A stretch of DNA of 40,171 nucleotides from CS4-C045 sp964347545 (GTDB taxonomy: Bacteria > Planctomycetota > Planctomycetia > Pirellulales > UBA7805), in NCBI GenBank assembly GCA_964347545.1, contig CAYFZZ010000084.1, forward strand, positions 1-40,171, in the 5' to 3' direction. Below are positions 1-8,760 of this stretch, piece after piece. The position numbers were made by a program, and so were the translations under genes. The stretch's first letter is position 1, and each line of letters opens with the position of its first letter. The notes under the pieces were generated by a model. That model searched no databases. It saw nothing but the letters and a program-made list of their open reading frames with translations, and had not been told where the DNA came from.

Positions 1-363
1 GCCGGCAAGTGGAGCGGATTTCTGGTCAGCATCCTCACGGGCATTTTGTATCTTGTGGTGGGCATGCTGATGGTCGAACATCCCCTCACCAGCCTGTTGG
101 CTCTGACCAAACTGCTGGCCGCCTTCCTGATGGTCAGCGGCTTGTTCAAGATCGTTGTCTCCATGTATTACAAATTCACTCACTGGGGATGGGCCTTGCT
201 GAACGGATTCGTGTCGCTGTTTCTGGGAATCCTCATCTGGCGCCAACTCCCCGGCTCGGCCGTGTGGGTGATCGGGCTCTTCGTGGGCCTGGAATTGATC
301 TTCAACGGCTGGACATGGGTGATGTTGGGCATGAGCCTGAAGAGCCTGAATGAAGAGGACTAG
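1..363 (+). CDS. HdeD family membrane protein, 5'-truncated by window edge
   Basis: The frame is open from base 1, so the start lies outside the window; 120 codons and the stop are visible. The protein is almost wholly hydrophobic, with about four membrane segments separated by short loops (YYKFTHWGWA, LPGSAVWVIGLFVGLELIFN). The repeated small-residue helices and the FNGWTWVMLG-like end resemble the DUF308/HdeD family of small inner-membrane proteins, which in enterobacteria is linked to acid stress. The role here is unknown. A strong hairpin follows 55 bases after the stop, so this is probably the last gene of its transcript. The family call rests on helix pattern and a few motifs. Confidence 0.7.
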   Translation, partial: AGKWSGFLVSILTGILYLVVGMLMVEHPLTSLLALTKLLAAFLMVSGLFKIVVSMYYKFTHWGWALLNGFVSLFLGILIWRQLPGSAVWVIGLFVGLELIFNGWTWVMLGMSLKSLNEED

Positions 364-417
364 CGTGCTGGTTCGGCTTCGGCCGAGCGAGGACCAGGCA
401 CGGCTGAACTTTCGGAT

Positions 418-445
418 CAAGCGGCCCGCACCGACGGGCCGCTTG
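418..445 (+). terminator. Hairpin terminator after the HdeD-like gene
   Basis: A perfect 11-bp stem (CAAGCGGCCCG with CGGGCCGCTTG) closes a 6-base loop, followed by GCGTTTCC. The stem is strong and GC-rich, but the T-run is only three bases. It lies 55 bases past the HdeD stop and 75 bases before the next start. Confidence 0.6.
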
Positions 446-519
446 GCGTTTCCGCCCGGCGTGGCGCGGAGCGGCAGCTTTCGTTTTTGAATTTTGCACG
501 AGCAGTGGGAGGGATCATC

Positions 520-819
520 ATGTTGCGAGAATTCCGAGTGCGAACCGGCGATCTGCTGCTGGCGGCGGTCCTCCTGGGGGCCGGCTATGCCGCCGGCACC
601 TACCAGGGGGTTCGGCCCGCTACCGCCCAGGACCGCTTTGGCGAGGAGGGCGTCCGGCAGGAGTGGCGGGCCGACTTCGGGTTTGCCATCCCCGCCGCGG
701 GGGCGGCCCTGGTCCGCGGCCAGGAGGGACGAGCCTATCTGGTGACCGCGGAGGGGAAGGTGGCGGAGTTGAGCATTGGGGAGGGCGTCCGCACGCCCAC
801 GCCTTTGCGACCGCGGTGA
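520..819 (+). CDS. Small membrane-anchored hypothetical protein
   Basis: This 99-residue protein is not recognised. The ATG at 520 is preceded by GTGGGAGGG, a good ribosome binding site, and is preferred over an earlier frame opening at 487. Residues 8-24 (LLLAAVLLGAGYAAGTY) form one hydrophobic segment ending near an AxA-like stretch (ATAQ). It could be an uncleaved anchor or a signal peptide. The rest is a short, charged domain with alternating hydrophobics (RAYLVTAEGKVAELSIG) that looks like beta strands. It lies alone between two terminator hairpins and converges on the mechanosensitive channel gene. No function can be assigned. Confidence 0.6.
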   Translation: MLREFRVRTGDLLLAAVLLGAGYAAGTYQGVRPATAQDRFGEEGVRQEWRADFGFAIPAAGAALVRGQEGRAYLVTAEGKVAELSIGEGVRTPTPLRPR

Positions 820-875
820 AGGGGCCTGGCTGGCCCGTCCCGGGTGGTCCCGAGACCGGGAGGGGGCCCCCGCGC

Positions 876-910
876 AAAAAAAAGAGGGGCGCTGCCTGGG
901 CAGCGCCCCT
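876..910 (-). terminator. Rho-independent terminator of the MscS-like gene
   Basis: Read on the minus strand, a perfect 10-bp stem (AGGGGCGCTG with CAGCGCCCCT, positions 885-894 and 901-910, extendable by two pairs) is followed by a run of eight T (A-run at 876-883 on the plus strand). It lies 43 bases after the stop of the mechanosensitive channel gene. This is the clearest intrinsic terminator in the window. Confidence 0.85.
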
Positions 911-953
911 CCCGGAGTGGACCGGAAAGGGGGGAGATCCCCCCTGGGGTTGC

Positions 954-1844
954 TTAGCGGATCGCCTCGTTCAGCATCCTTACGTTGGGAATACTGCGGC
1001 GATGCGTCAGGCCGTCTTCCACCGTCTCGATCACGGTCGCCACGGGGCCCACGTCCCGCACCACGCCCTCCAGGTCGCCCAGCCGGACCTGGTCCCCGGC
1101 GTGCATCCGCTGGCGAATGTAATAGCCTGCCAGGATACCGCCGATGACGTCACGGCCGCCCAGCCCGAAGGCCAGGGCAAAGCCCACGGCCATGGCCGCG
1201 GCCGCGATCAGGATCAGGTTGTTCAACAAAGCCAGCTCGACACCGAGGTGCTTCAAGGCCGCCAGGAAGGTGATCAAGGCCAGCACGTAATAGGCTCCGT
1301 TGGCCAGCTGCTGAGCGTAACTCAAACCGACCCGATCGGCGCTGGTCGCAATCACGCCCCGCAAGAGGGTCGCGACCAGCAAACCGATGACCACCATCAC
1401 CGTGGCCACGAGGATGTTGGGGATGTAGCCGATGATATTCTCCAGCGCGTCGGAGACGACTTCCCATCCCAGCACGTTGAAGCCGGCCATCAGAAACACG
1501 CACATCAGCAGCCAGAAGAAGATCAATCCCACGATTTGGGGTACGGTCCGCCGGATGCCGACCTGGTCCATCGATTCGACCAGCCCACTTCGTTCGGCAC
1601 CCCGCTGCAGCCCGATCCGTTCGCAAACGGTCGTCACGGCCTTGCCGATCAGGCGGGCCGCCAGGTAACCGACGACCAGGATCACGACGGCGGCCGTCAG
1701 CTTGGGCGCCAGGGCCACGATCTGGTTCCAGAATTCCGTAAAGCTCTGGACCAGGGTCGTCGTCGACTCACGGGTCGTCTCGGTCAAGGTCTTTCCGGCA
1801 CCTTCCAGGGCCTGACCTACAGCTTGGGTTTGAGCTAAAAACAT
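954..1844 (-). CDS. Mechanosensitive ion channel, MscS/CmpX-like
   Basis: This 296-residue membrane protein probably acts as a small-conductance, tension-gated channel. The N-terminus has a short amphipathic stretch, then a helix of the conserved TM_helix type (APKLTAAVVILVVGYLAARLIGK). Three or four further helices follow. The pore-like helix is rich in Ala and Gly (LILIAAAAMAVGFALAFGLGG) and runs into GGRDVIGGILAGYYIR, the usual MscS pore-to-beta transition. The beta domain has the expected MHAGDQVRLGDLEGVV sequence. It is cut short after a single beta domain, so it lacks the large C-terminal cage of E. coli MscS. Start choice: the ATG at 1844 follows GAGGAGGG on the minus strand, whereas an in-frame start 63 bases upstream has no such site. 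Confidence 0.88.
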   Translation of the reverse strand: MFLAQTQAVGQALEGAGKTLTETTRESTTTLVQSFTEFWNQIVALAPKLTAAVVILVVGYLAARLIGKAVTTVCERIGLQRGAERSGLVESMDQVGIRRTVPQIVGLIFFWLLMCVFLMAGFNVLGWEVVSDALENIIGYIPNILVATVMVVIGLLVATLLRGVIATSADRVGLSYAQQLANGAYYVLALITFLAALKHLGVELALLNNLILIAAAAMAVGFALAFGLGGRDVIGGILAGYYIRQRMHAGDQVRLGDLEGVVRDVGPVATVIETVEDGLTHRRSIPNVRMLNEAIR

Positions 1845-1954
1845 CGCTTTCCCTCCTCTCACTTGACTGGGACCCCCGTTTTCGTCAGCCGCACGCGCGC
1901 CTGCCAACGGGGCTCACTCGTTAACCATCACCGCCGACAGGCGGTACCTCCAAC

Positions 1955-2176
1955 TCACCGGCGTCGGATGCGAAAATCAAAACGGCCGGTGATGCTGTAT
2001 TTGAAAAATGCTATCAGGGGCTGAGCGAACACGAAGGCTACTGCCGGCAGAGCACGCAGGAAGAGGTCGCACAAGTGCAACACGACCAGCGTTCGATTCA
2101 ATCGTTGGTGCGCCTCCTCCACCAGGCATTCCGGCGGGGGGGGTACTTCGGTTTCGGCCAGTTGGTCCCACTGCAT
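1955..2176 (-). CDS. Small one-helix membrane protein downstream of the ECF sigma factor
   Basis: A 73-residue protein starts at the ATG at 2176, 29 bases after the sigma factor stop, with AGGA about 8 bases upstream. It has an acidic, proline-containing N-terminus (MQWDQLAETEVPPPPECLVEEAHQ), then a long hydrophobic stretch around residues 28-52 (LVVLHLCDLFLRALPAVAFVFAQ), and a basic end (GRFDFRIRRR). I recall similar tiny proteins sitting just after ECF sigma genes in planctomycetes. An anti-sigma or membrane-tethering role is an inference from position only; no zinc-binding anti-sigma motif is present. Confidence 0.65.
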   Translation of the reverse strand: MQWDQLAETEVPPPPECLVEEAHQRLNRTLVVLHLCDLFLRALPAVAFVFAQPLIAFFKYSITGRFDFRIRRR

Positions 2177-2205
2177 GGCTTGTTCCTGATTCCGCTTTGT
2201 GTCGT

Positions 2206-2775
2206 TCAGTCGTTCTTGATTTCTGGAAACCGTTGTTGGAGCTTCTCCCGAGCTCGGCTGACCCGCATCTTGCAAGCGCTGACCGACAAGCCGAACATTT
2301 CCGCCAGCTGGTCGTAGCTGTGCCCTTGGGCATACTTCAGGATCAACAGGGCTCGGTCCTCTTCATTCAATGTGTTCAACATCTGTTGCAGATCGATCCG
2401 CAAACTGGTTGTGTTCGCTTCGCCTGGTTGTCCCACCATTTCCGGGGTAATCTCGGCCGCCTGCACTCGTCGCACTCGCCGACTGCGGGCTCGCCGCATG
2501 CTGAGGCAGGTCCGCAAGGCGACCCCGTACATCCACGTCGAATACTTCGACTTCTGCTGGTACCGTCCTCGGTGCAGGAACAAGCGGACGAACACCTCTT
2601 GAGCGGCATCGCTGGCATCTTCGGCGTTGCCCATCAGCCGGAAGCAGATCTGCCAGACCTGGTCCCGGTATCGCTGGACCAGGGCCTGGAAGGCCGGGCC
2701 GTCCGAATCTTCACGCGCCGCCTCGCGGGCCAGCTGTTCGTCGGTCCGACCGGTTCCCTCCAAGCTGCTTCTCAC
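2206..2775 (-). CDS. RNA polymerase ECF sigma factor
   Basis: This 189-residue alternative sigma factor has the two domains typical of the group. Region 2 spans about residues 28-95 and includes FQALVQRYRDQVWQICFRLM, the NAEDASDAAQEVFVRLF core-binding stretch, and a WMYGVALRTCLSMRRARSRR region 2.3/2.4-like end. Region 4 spans about 130-182, with LNEEDRALLILKYAQGHSYD and the helix-turn-helix LAEMFGLSVSACKMRVSRAR. The linker carries EITPEMVGQPGEANTT. The likely start is the GTG at 2775; its ribosome site is weak (GGAAA). The small membrane gene follows on the same strand, suggesting a two-gene unit. The signal it responds to is not visible. Confidence 0.92.
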   Translation of the reverse strand: MRSSLEGTGRTDEQLAREAAREDSDGPAFQALVQRYRDQVWQICFRLMGNAEDASDAAQEVFVRLFLHRGRYQQKSKYSTWMYGVALRTCLSMRRARSRRVRRVQAAEITPEMVGQPGEANTTSLRIDLQQMLNTLNEEDRALLILKYAQGHSYDQLAEMFGLSVSACKMRVSRAREKLQQRFPEIKND

Positions 2776-2971
2776 TTTCCGGCCATCGGCTGCCCGGGCC
2801 GCTGGGGGCGACCCCGACAGGGGATCAGTAGCCGATCGGGGGGGGGCGGGTCACAGAAAAATTTGGCCGGCCAGGGGCCCTTTGCCGCTAAGCCATTACC
2901 AGAAAGAAAGATACGACTCACGGCTGCGGCTCCCTCCCGGGCCGGTCGTCACCGCGAACGCGCCTTCCGCC

Positions 2972-4591
2972 TTACCATTTCAGGCCGAAACTTTCGCCCC
3001 CGGAAGGCCGGTTCGTGCCGCCCCGCAACTGCTGGTGCTTGGTTTTCGTCCGCCCGGCGGGGGCGCTGGACTCCGGTGGCTCTGCGGCCCCCGACGCGCT
3101 CCCCCCGGGGCGTCGGTCTTGGTCTTCTTGCTTTTGCGGGCGAGCCTGGAGGGCTTTGAGCGAGAGGCTGATTCGTTGCTGGTCGGGATCGACGGCCAGG
3201 ACCATCACCTCGACCTCCTGCCCCTCGCTCAACACATCGCTCGGCCGCCACACCCTCTGGTGCGCGATTTCCGAGACGTGGATCAGGCCCTCGACCCCCG
3301 GTTCGAGCTTTACGAAAGCGCCGAAGTCGGTCAGGCGCGTGATGGTCCCCGTCACGGTCGACTTGGGCTTGTACTTGTCCGCCACTTTATTCCAGGGATT
3401 TTCCCAGGTGTCCCGGTAGGCCAGCCCGATTTTGCCAGTTTCTGGATGGATCTTGCTGATCTTGACCTGGATCTTTTGCCCTTCCTGCAGGACTTCGCGG
3501 GGATGACCAATCCGATCCCAGCTCAACTGGCTCACATGCAGCAGCCCGTCCACGCCACCCAGGTCGACAAACGCCCCGAAGGGCTGGAGTCGCCGGACGA
3601 TGCCTTCGCGAAGCTGTCCCACCTGCAGTTCTTCCAGCAACTTCTGTTTGGCGGCGGTCCGCTCACGTTCCAGGACGGCGCGGCGGCTGAGCACCAAATT
3701 CCGGTGCTCGGGTTTGACTTCCGTCACGACGCAGGCAAATCGTTGGCCCACCATTTCTTCCAGGTTTTCGACGTGATAGAGGGCCACCTGGCTGGCCGGA
3801 ATAAAGCCTCGCAGCTTGTGGACTTCGCATTCCAGGCCCCCCTTGTTGTGACCGGTGACCACCGCCTCGACGGTCATGCCTTCGGCCAATTCGTCCCACC
3901 CTGCCACGTCCACGGCCGCCCCCACGATTTGCAATTCGTAGATTCCCTCGTCGGCCACAAATCGGCTGACGACCGCGTCGACCACGGTCCCCGGTTCGGG
4001 CAGCGTCTCGAATTGCTTGATCGAAATCGCCCCCTGATGCTGGCGGTCCAGGTCGACCAGGACGATATCCTCGCGGACCGACAAGACCTTGGCCTTGACC
4101 GGCGCGCCCTCTTCCAACTGCTGGACCGGCGGGGCCCCGGCCAAAAGTTCCTCCATGTTCACCTGGCTCAGCGCCGCATCCACTTCCTGCTGCAACTCGG
4201 GGCTCAACCTCGCCGCCAGGCGGGGAGGTGGCGGTTGTGGTTTTTCCGACCCGGCCGCGGGGGACACCGGAGGTGGGGCGGTGCTGGGGGGAGTCGTTGG
4301 GGGGGTGGGCTCTGCGGCGGGGAGGGGCGCGGCGGCGGTGGGGCTGACGTTTTGCGGTCGTGCTTTGAGCGTCTGAGCGGCCGTGTCGCTGTCCCGCTGA
4401 GAACCGATTTTGATCTTCCGCTTCTGACCCGCCGCCAGCGGGGCTGCGGCTGTGGACGGGGCCACCGCGGGGGACTTGTCATCCGAGTGTCCCTGCGGCG
4501 GCGGATCCGCCGTTTCCGGCGAGGGGCGGTCGGGGGGGGCGGAGTTTGCGGCGGCGGGCGGTTCAGGTGGTGTGGGCTGGTCTTCGGTCAT
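2972..4591 (-). CDS. S1 RNA-binding domain protein (ribosomal S1-like, four S1 repeats)
   Basis: This 539-residue protein has a proline/alanine-rich low-complexity N-terminus (residues 1-125), four S1 domains at about 160-225, 236-305, 322-392 and 408-480, and a basic disordered tail. Domains 3 and 4 carry classic signatures (PFGAFVDLGGVDGLLHVSQL and DFGAFVKLEPGVEGLIHVSEI). Domain 2 has GLECEVHKLRGFIPASQV, as in bacterial S1 repeats. It probably binds mRNA in translation initiation, as S1 does, or acts as an S1-like regulator; the usual S1 has six repeats. The start is the ATG at 4591. The same frame stays open far upstream, but that part runs antisense across yqgE and is not coding. Confidence 0.88.
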   Translation of the reverse strand: MTEDQPTPPEPPAAANSAPPDRPSPETADPPPQGHSDDKSPAVAPSTAAAPLAAGQKRKIKIGSQRDSDTAAQTLKARPQNVSPTAAAPLPAAEPTPPTTPPSTAPPPVSPAAGSEKPQPPPPRLAARLSPELQQEVDAALSQVNMEELLAGAPPVQQLEEGAPVKAKVLSVREDIVLVDLDRQHQGAISIKQFETLPEPGTVVDAVVSRFVADEGIYELQIVGAAVDVAGWDELAEGMTVEAVVTGHNKGGLECEVHKLRGFIPASQVALYHVENLEEMVGQRFACVVTEVKPEHRNLVLSRRAVLERERTAAKQKLLEELQVGQLREGIVRRLQPFGAFVDLGGVDGLLHVSQLSWDRIGHPREVLQEGQKIQVKISKIHPETGKIGLAYRDTWENPWNKVADKYKPKSTVTGTITRLTDFGAFVKLEPGVEGLIHVSEIAHQRVWRPSDVLSEGQEVEVMVLAVDPDQQRISLSLKALQARPQKQEDQDRRPGGSASGAAEPPESSAPAGRTKTKHQQLRGGTNRPSGGESFGLKW

Positions 4592-4732
4592 GAGAGTCCG
4601 TCTGCCTGCGGGTGTCGCTTCCACCCCCCATCCGTGCTGTCCGACCCAGCGGGCGGGCGACCTGGCGGACGCGGTGTGAAGGGTCGGTCCCACATGATAT
4701 CGGCAGCGAGCCAGACTGCCAACAGCTGGCCA

Positions 4733-4760
4733 TCGACCGCCGCAGTGTACACAATATAAT
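4733..4760 (+). promoter_or_regulatory. Sigma-70-type promoter for yqgE and the downstream kinase
   Basis: A perfect TATAAT (4755-4760) is preceded at 16 bases by TCGACC (4733-4738), matching four of six positions of TTGACA. It lies 44 bases before the yqgE ATG, in the 213-base divergent gap between the S1-domain gene and yqgE. No gene is seen in this gap. Confidence 0.55.
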
Positions 4761-4804
4761 CGGAAGCGGGGGTGTGTCGACACTTGTGAGGGCGAATCCT
4801 GTCC

Positions 4805-5356
4805 ATGGAATTCCTCAAAGGCAAGCTTCTGATCGCCGCGCCGCAGCTGGCAGACCCCAATTTTGCTCAGACCGTCGTGCTGATGATCGAGCACGACGAG
4901 AACGGAGCATTTGGGGTGGTCCTGAACCGGCCGACCGGGCGGACGGTGAAGGAGTTGTGGGACGAGCTGGCGGAGGATCCCTGCCCTTGCGAGCAGCGGA
5001 TCAACGTGGGGGGTCCGGTGACGGGCCCCCTCCTGGCGGTGCACCAGCAGCATTCGCTGGCCGAAGCGGAAATCATGCCGGGAGTTTTCATTGCCGCCAC
5101 GCGGGAACACCTGGAACAGCTGGTCCGGGAGCCGGCGGCTGAGTTTCGTCTGTTCAGCGGTTATGCGGGCTGGGGCGAGGGCCAATTGGAAAAAGAAATG
5201 CGGATGGGCGGCTGGATCACGACTCAGGCAACTGCGGATTACATCTTCGACAAAACAGCCGATCTGTGGAGTCGCGTTAGCCGCGACATTACCCGCGACG
5301 TGCTGGGTGCCGAGAAAACTCTCAAACATTTTCCCGACGATCCGTCGGTCAACTGA
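4805..5356 (+). CDS. YqgE/AlgH family protein
   Basis: This 183-residue protein matches the UPF0301 family in length and motifs. It begins FLKGKLLIAAPQLADPNFAQ, continues with VVLMIEHDENGAFGVVLNRP, has the NVGGPV turn, and contains FSGYAGWGEGQLEKEM followed by GGW. AlgH in Pseudomonas was described as a regulator of alginate genes, but the biochemical role of the family is unsettled. The gene starts at an ATG with GTGAGGGCG upstream and is followed 18 bases later by the large kinase gene, so the two may share a transcript. Confidence 0.93.
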   Translation: MEFLKGKLLIAAPQLADPNFAQTVVLMIEHDENGAFGVVLNRPTGRTVKELWDELAEDPCPCEQRINVGGPVTGPLLAVHQQHSLAEAEIMPGVFIAATREHLEQLVREPAAEFRLFSGYAGWGEGQLEKEMRMGGWITTQATADYIFDKTADLWSRVSRDITRDVLGAEKTLKHFPDDPSVN

Positions 5357-5374
5357 TCCGCAGGAATCTCTTTG

Positions 5375-8300
5375 ATGGCCTCGGTGCAGATCAGGGCATT
5401 CGTGTTCACCGACATCGTCGGTTCGACACGGCTGAAGAAAGAGATGCCTGGCCGGGACAATGCCGAGCGGAATCAGTATTTTGCCGAGCAGGTTTTGCGG
5501 CCGCACCGGCAACGGATCGAAGAAGGCCTGGCGGCTCGAGAAGGCCGCATCATCTCGACTCAAGGCGATGGCCACTTTCTCGAATTCCGCAGCCCGATTC
5601 AAGCGGTGCTGTGGGCGATTGACGTGCAACAGCTGCACGCCCGCCGGCCCATCGCCACCCCCTCGGGCGGACGGCTGGGGGTCAAGGTCGGCATCCACAT
5701 GGGTCCCGCCTCCGCCGATCCCAACCAGAGCGGCAACTATATCGGCACCAGCGTGGACTATGCGGCGCGGCTGGTGCAACTGGCCACCGAGGGAAAAATT
5801 GTCGTTTCCGAAGTCGTGGCCACCTTTGTGCGGGAAGAGGATATCGCCGACATCCAGCTGCATCCCCACGGCGTTTACGACCTGGCCGGCATTGGCCCCA
5901 AGCGGGTGTTTGAGGTCCTGTATGGCAACCAGCAGCCCGGACCGCTCCAAGGGGCTGCCGGTTCCTCCTCCCCCCCCGGCAGCCCCTCGACCCGTTCCCG
6001 CGGCCCGGCGGCCGCCACCACCACCTTACAAGAACCGGTCACCGGACTGCGGATCAAAGACTACGAACTGCTGGAGGAAATCGCGGAAGGGGGAATGGGC
6101 AAAGTCTTCAAAGCGCGGCACGTCGGCATGGGACGCGTCTGTGTGTTGAAGCTGATCAAGGACAGCGTGTGGGGTACCGGCCAGGAGGAAGTCCTGGAAC
6201 GGTTTTATCGGGAAATCCAAATCGTCGCCCGCCTCAAACACCCCAACATTATCCAGGCTTATCACTCTTCCAGCCGCGATGACGACTACCATTTCCTGGT
6301 GATGGAGTACGTTGACGGGATCACCCTCGATCGCCTGATCGCCGAACAAGGTTCCCTCCCCCCGGGCAAGAGTGGCGAGATTGTCAGACAGGCGGCGCAC
6401 GGTCTGCAATGCATTCACGAGCACGGTTTGGTCCACCGCGACATCAAACCGTCCAACTTGATGCTGACCGAAGAAGCCGGGCGGGAAGTCGTCAAGATCC
6501 TCGACCTCGGCCTGGCTTTGCTGGTCGATGACGCCTCCGATCGACTGACCCAATCCCAGCAGCGGGCGATGGGGACCGCCTATTACATGGCGCCCGAACA
6601 GTGGGGCAGCTCGTCCGTCGACATCCGAGCCGATATTTATGCCTTGGGTTGCACCTTCTATCACCTGGTGACGGGCCGACCGCCGTTCCAGGATTCGAAG
6701 TTTGGTCAGGAGCACGCCCACTGTGTGCTGATGCCCCGCCCGCCGACCGGCGAAGCCCAGTTGCCCGAGCCGCTGTGGGGGATCCTGCAGAAGATGCTGG
6801 CCAAACGGCCGGAGGAGCGGTTTGCCGAGCCGCGGGAGGTGTGTCGCGCCTTGGAGGCGTTCAGCGATGCCTCGACCCTGCCTCCCACCGTCGCTCCCCG
6901 CCGCGCCCCTCTACCTCCTCGACCTGCCGGGTCCGCCGAGGCCCGCCGGCCCGCCGCCGCTCGGCCCTCACCCCCGGCAGCGGGCGCGGCAGGGACCGCT
7001 TCGCAACGAGCACCGCGTGAGGGGCGGGGGGGCTGGATCCCCTGGGTGGTTGTCCTGCTGGGTCTGCTGCTGGCCGTGCTGACCGTGGGACGCCTGGCCG
7101 GCGGCTCGCGACGTGCCGTCGATTCCCCCGCCCACGCCCACGCCGCTCGTCACTTCCTTCTCACCCTCCCCGGTCTGAACGGGGAATGGTGGTTTGATGA
7201 GATTCCTTGGTTTTTTCCGGAGATCCGCGAGCAGGTTTTGCAGGAGATTTCTGTCGCCCAGTACCAGGAATTGGCCGGAATGGCCCGCCAGGCGGATGTG
7301 TCGGCATTCTACGATCGTCTGCGAGCGGTGTGTGAATCCAGCCTGAATGCCAACGCCTCCGACCCGCTGGTCCGCCGTTTCCAATTGCTCAGCGACGCTC
7401 AACCCTTTGACGAAGTCGACACCAACGCGGCCGAATCGTCGATCTGGGCCACGGTCGCCGACTTGATTGACCAGGAACGGGCCCAGCCCCAGGCCGCTCG
7501 CCCGGCCGACCGGCACCTGCAGGCTTTGCTGCATTGGAAAATGCGTTCTGCGGAAGCCGACCCGCTGATCGCCGAGGCCCGCAGTTTGTATCATGGCGAA
7601 AACAAGGAACTGCAGGCGCTGTGCATCGCCGATGCGGCGGTCATGATGCAGCGGCTGCGACGTTGGCGCGAGGCGGGTCGCCTGTTTCACGCCGCCCGTT
7701 CCACACTTCCCCACCGCAACCTGGCGCCGCAGCTGCAGCTGTTTACCTTGGCCATGGAGGCTGAGGTCCGGCTGTTCGATCCCTCCAAACCGCGCGACGA
7801 CATTCCGCAGTTGTTCCGGCAGGCCCGCGCCGATTCGATCCTCGGCCAGCTCGACCCGAATCATCCCCTCTCCGCTCTGCTGACCTCGCGCGAGGCGTTG
7901 TATTACCTGGAGACCTGGCAGCTGTCCCAGGCAGAGGCGAAAGGCCAGGAGGCCTTTGAAAAGTTCGCTCAGCTGCAGGGGCGGCGGCGGGCGGCCCATC
8001 TCTATTTCCGCAGCCGGCAGTTCATGGCTCTGGCTCACCATTTCCTGGGCAAGAGCGAGGATGCCGCTGAGGAATTCCGCCAACTGTTGGCCTTCATCGA
8101 CGATCTATTGAACTCGGATGAAATCGCCGACCAGGAAAAACCGCAGTGGCAACGGCTGAAGCCGAACCTGCTGGGCCGCCTGGGCGATGTGCTCCTGTTT
8201 GGCCAGGGGGATGCGGCGGGCGCGGCGGCCGTCTTGGAGACGGCGGCCGAGGAGGGCCGCCGTTTTGCCGGGGGACCCAAGACGGCTTACCTGGCGCGGA

Positions 8301-8743
8301 TCCACTTCAAACTGGCCATGGCCCTGGCCCTGGCCGGCCAGGAGGAGGCCGCCGGTCAGCAGCACGCCGCGGGTCGGGCCGTTTCGGGGACGGTCGAGCG
8401 GGCCGAGCAACTGGCGGTCTTCCGCTGGTTTGAGCAGGTTTCGGCGGCCTTGCAGGAACCCCCCGCCACCCGGCTGGCCGCCATGGAAGGCGTGGTTCGC
8501 CGCGCGGCCGAGGCGGCCGACCAGGACTATCACAGTTACGACCGCGACGATCGGCAGTTGCTGTTGTTCGCCTGTAACTACGTCCTGGCCGGGGCCGCTC
8601 GACAACCGGGGGCCATCGACCAGCCGCAGCAAGCGTTCGTCCGCCAGCAAAAACAGAGGTTGTCCGCACGCGTGGCTCAGGACGGCCAGGTCTATTTGGA
8701 ACACATCGCGCAAGCGGCCGACAGGTTGTGGGAATCCCGTTAA
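5375..8743 (+). CDS. Class III nucleotidyl cyclase-Ser/Thr kinase fusion with C-terminal helical domain
   Basis: This 1122-residue signalling protein has three parts. Residues 5-185 form a class III cyclase homology domain: the metal Asp positions are kept (FTDIVGST, D13; QGDG, D65), but the usual Asn of the V-N-x-A-A-R motif is Asp (SVDYAARL, D128, R132), and the base-recognition Lys appears replaced. Residues 229-495 form a protein kinase with a Gly-rich loop (AEGGMGKVFKA), K259, HRDIKPSN, DLG in place of DFG, and GTAYYMAPEQ, so it is probably active. A proline-rich linker and one membrane helix (about 553-577) follow. The remaining 540 residues, probably outside the cytoplasm, are helical and TPR-like. 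The start is the ATG at 5375 with AGGAA upstream, not the adjoining TTG. Confidence 0.9.
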   Translation: MASVQIRAFVFTDIVGSTRLKKEMPGRDNAERNQYFAEQVLRPHRQRIEEGLAAREGRIISTQGDGHFLEFRSPIQAVLWAIDVQQLHARRPIATPSGGRLGVKVGIHMGPASADPNQSGNYIGTSVDYAARLVQLATEGKIVVSEVVATFVREEDIADIQLHPHGVYDLAGIGPKRVFEVLYGNQQPGPLQGAAGSSSPPGSPSTRSRGPAAATTTLQEPVTGLRIKDYELLEEIAEGGMGKVFKARHVGMGRVCVLKLIKDSVWGTGQEEVLERFYREIQIVARLKHPNIIQAYHSSSRDDDYHFLVMEYVDGITLDRLIAEQGSLPPGKSGEIVRQAAHGLQCIHEHGLVHRDIKPSNLMLTEEAGREVVKILDLGLALLVDDASDRLTQSQQRAMGTAYYMAPEQWGSSSVDIRADIYALGCTFYHLVTGRPPFQDSKFGQEHAHCVLMPRPPTGEAQLPEPLWGILQKMLAKRPEERFAEPREVCRALEAFSDASTLPPTVAPRRAPLPPRPAGSAEARRPAAARPSPPAAGAAGTASQRAPREGRGGWIPWVVVLLGLLLAVLTVGRLAGGSRRAVDSPAHAHAARHFLLTLPGLNGEWWFDEIPWFFPEIREQVLQEISVAQYQELAGMARQADVSAFYDRLRAVCESSLNANASDPLVRRFQLLSDAQPFDEVDTNAAESSIWATVADLIDQERAQPQAARPADRHLQALLHWKMRSAEADPLIAEARSLYHGENKELQALCIADAAVMMQRLRRWREAGRLFHAARSTLPHRNLAPQLQLFTLAMEAEVRLFDPSKPRDDIPQLFRQARADSILGQLDPNHPLSALLTSREALYYLETWQLSQAEAKGQEAFEKFAQLQGRRRAAHLYFRSRQFMALAHHFLGKSEDAAEEFRQLLAFIDDLLNSDEIADQEKPQWQRLKPNLLGRLGDVLLFGQGDAAGAAAVLETAAEEGRRFAGGPKTAYLARIHFKLAMALALAGQEEAAGQQHAAGRAVSGTVERAEQLAVFRWFEQVSAALQEPPATRLAAMEGVVRRAAEAADQDYHSYDRDDRQLLLFACNYVLAGAARQPGAIDQPQQAFVRQQKQRLSARVAQDGQVYLEHIAQAADRLWESR

Positions 8744-8760
8744 GACCTTGCGAGGACCTC

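Noticed and set aside
2627..4759. A 710-residue open frame on the plus strand
   Set aside because: It is antisense to the S1-domain gene, whose motifs are unmistakable; the translation is His/Arg-rich shadow sequence typical of GC-rich genomes.
2972..5950. A 992-residue minus-strand protein including the S1 domains
   Set aside because: The part above 4591 runs antisense to yqgE and the kinase gene and has no conserved motifs; the ATG at 4591 starts the Pro-rich S1 protein.
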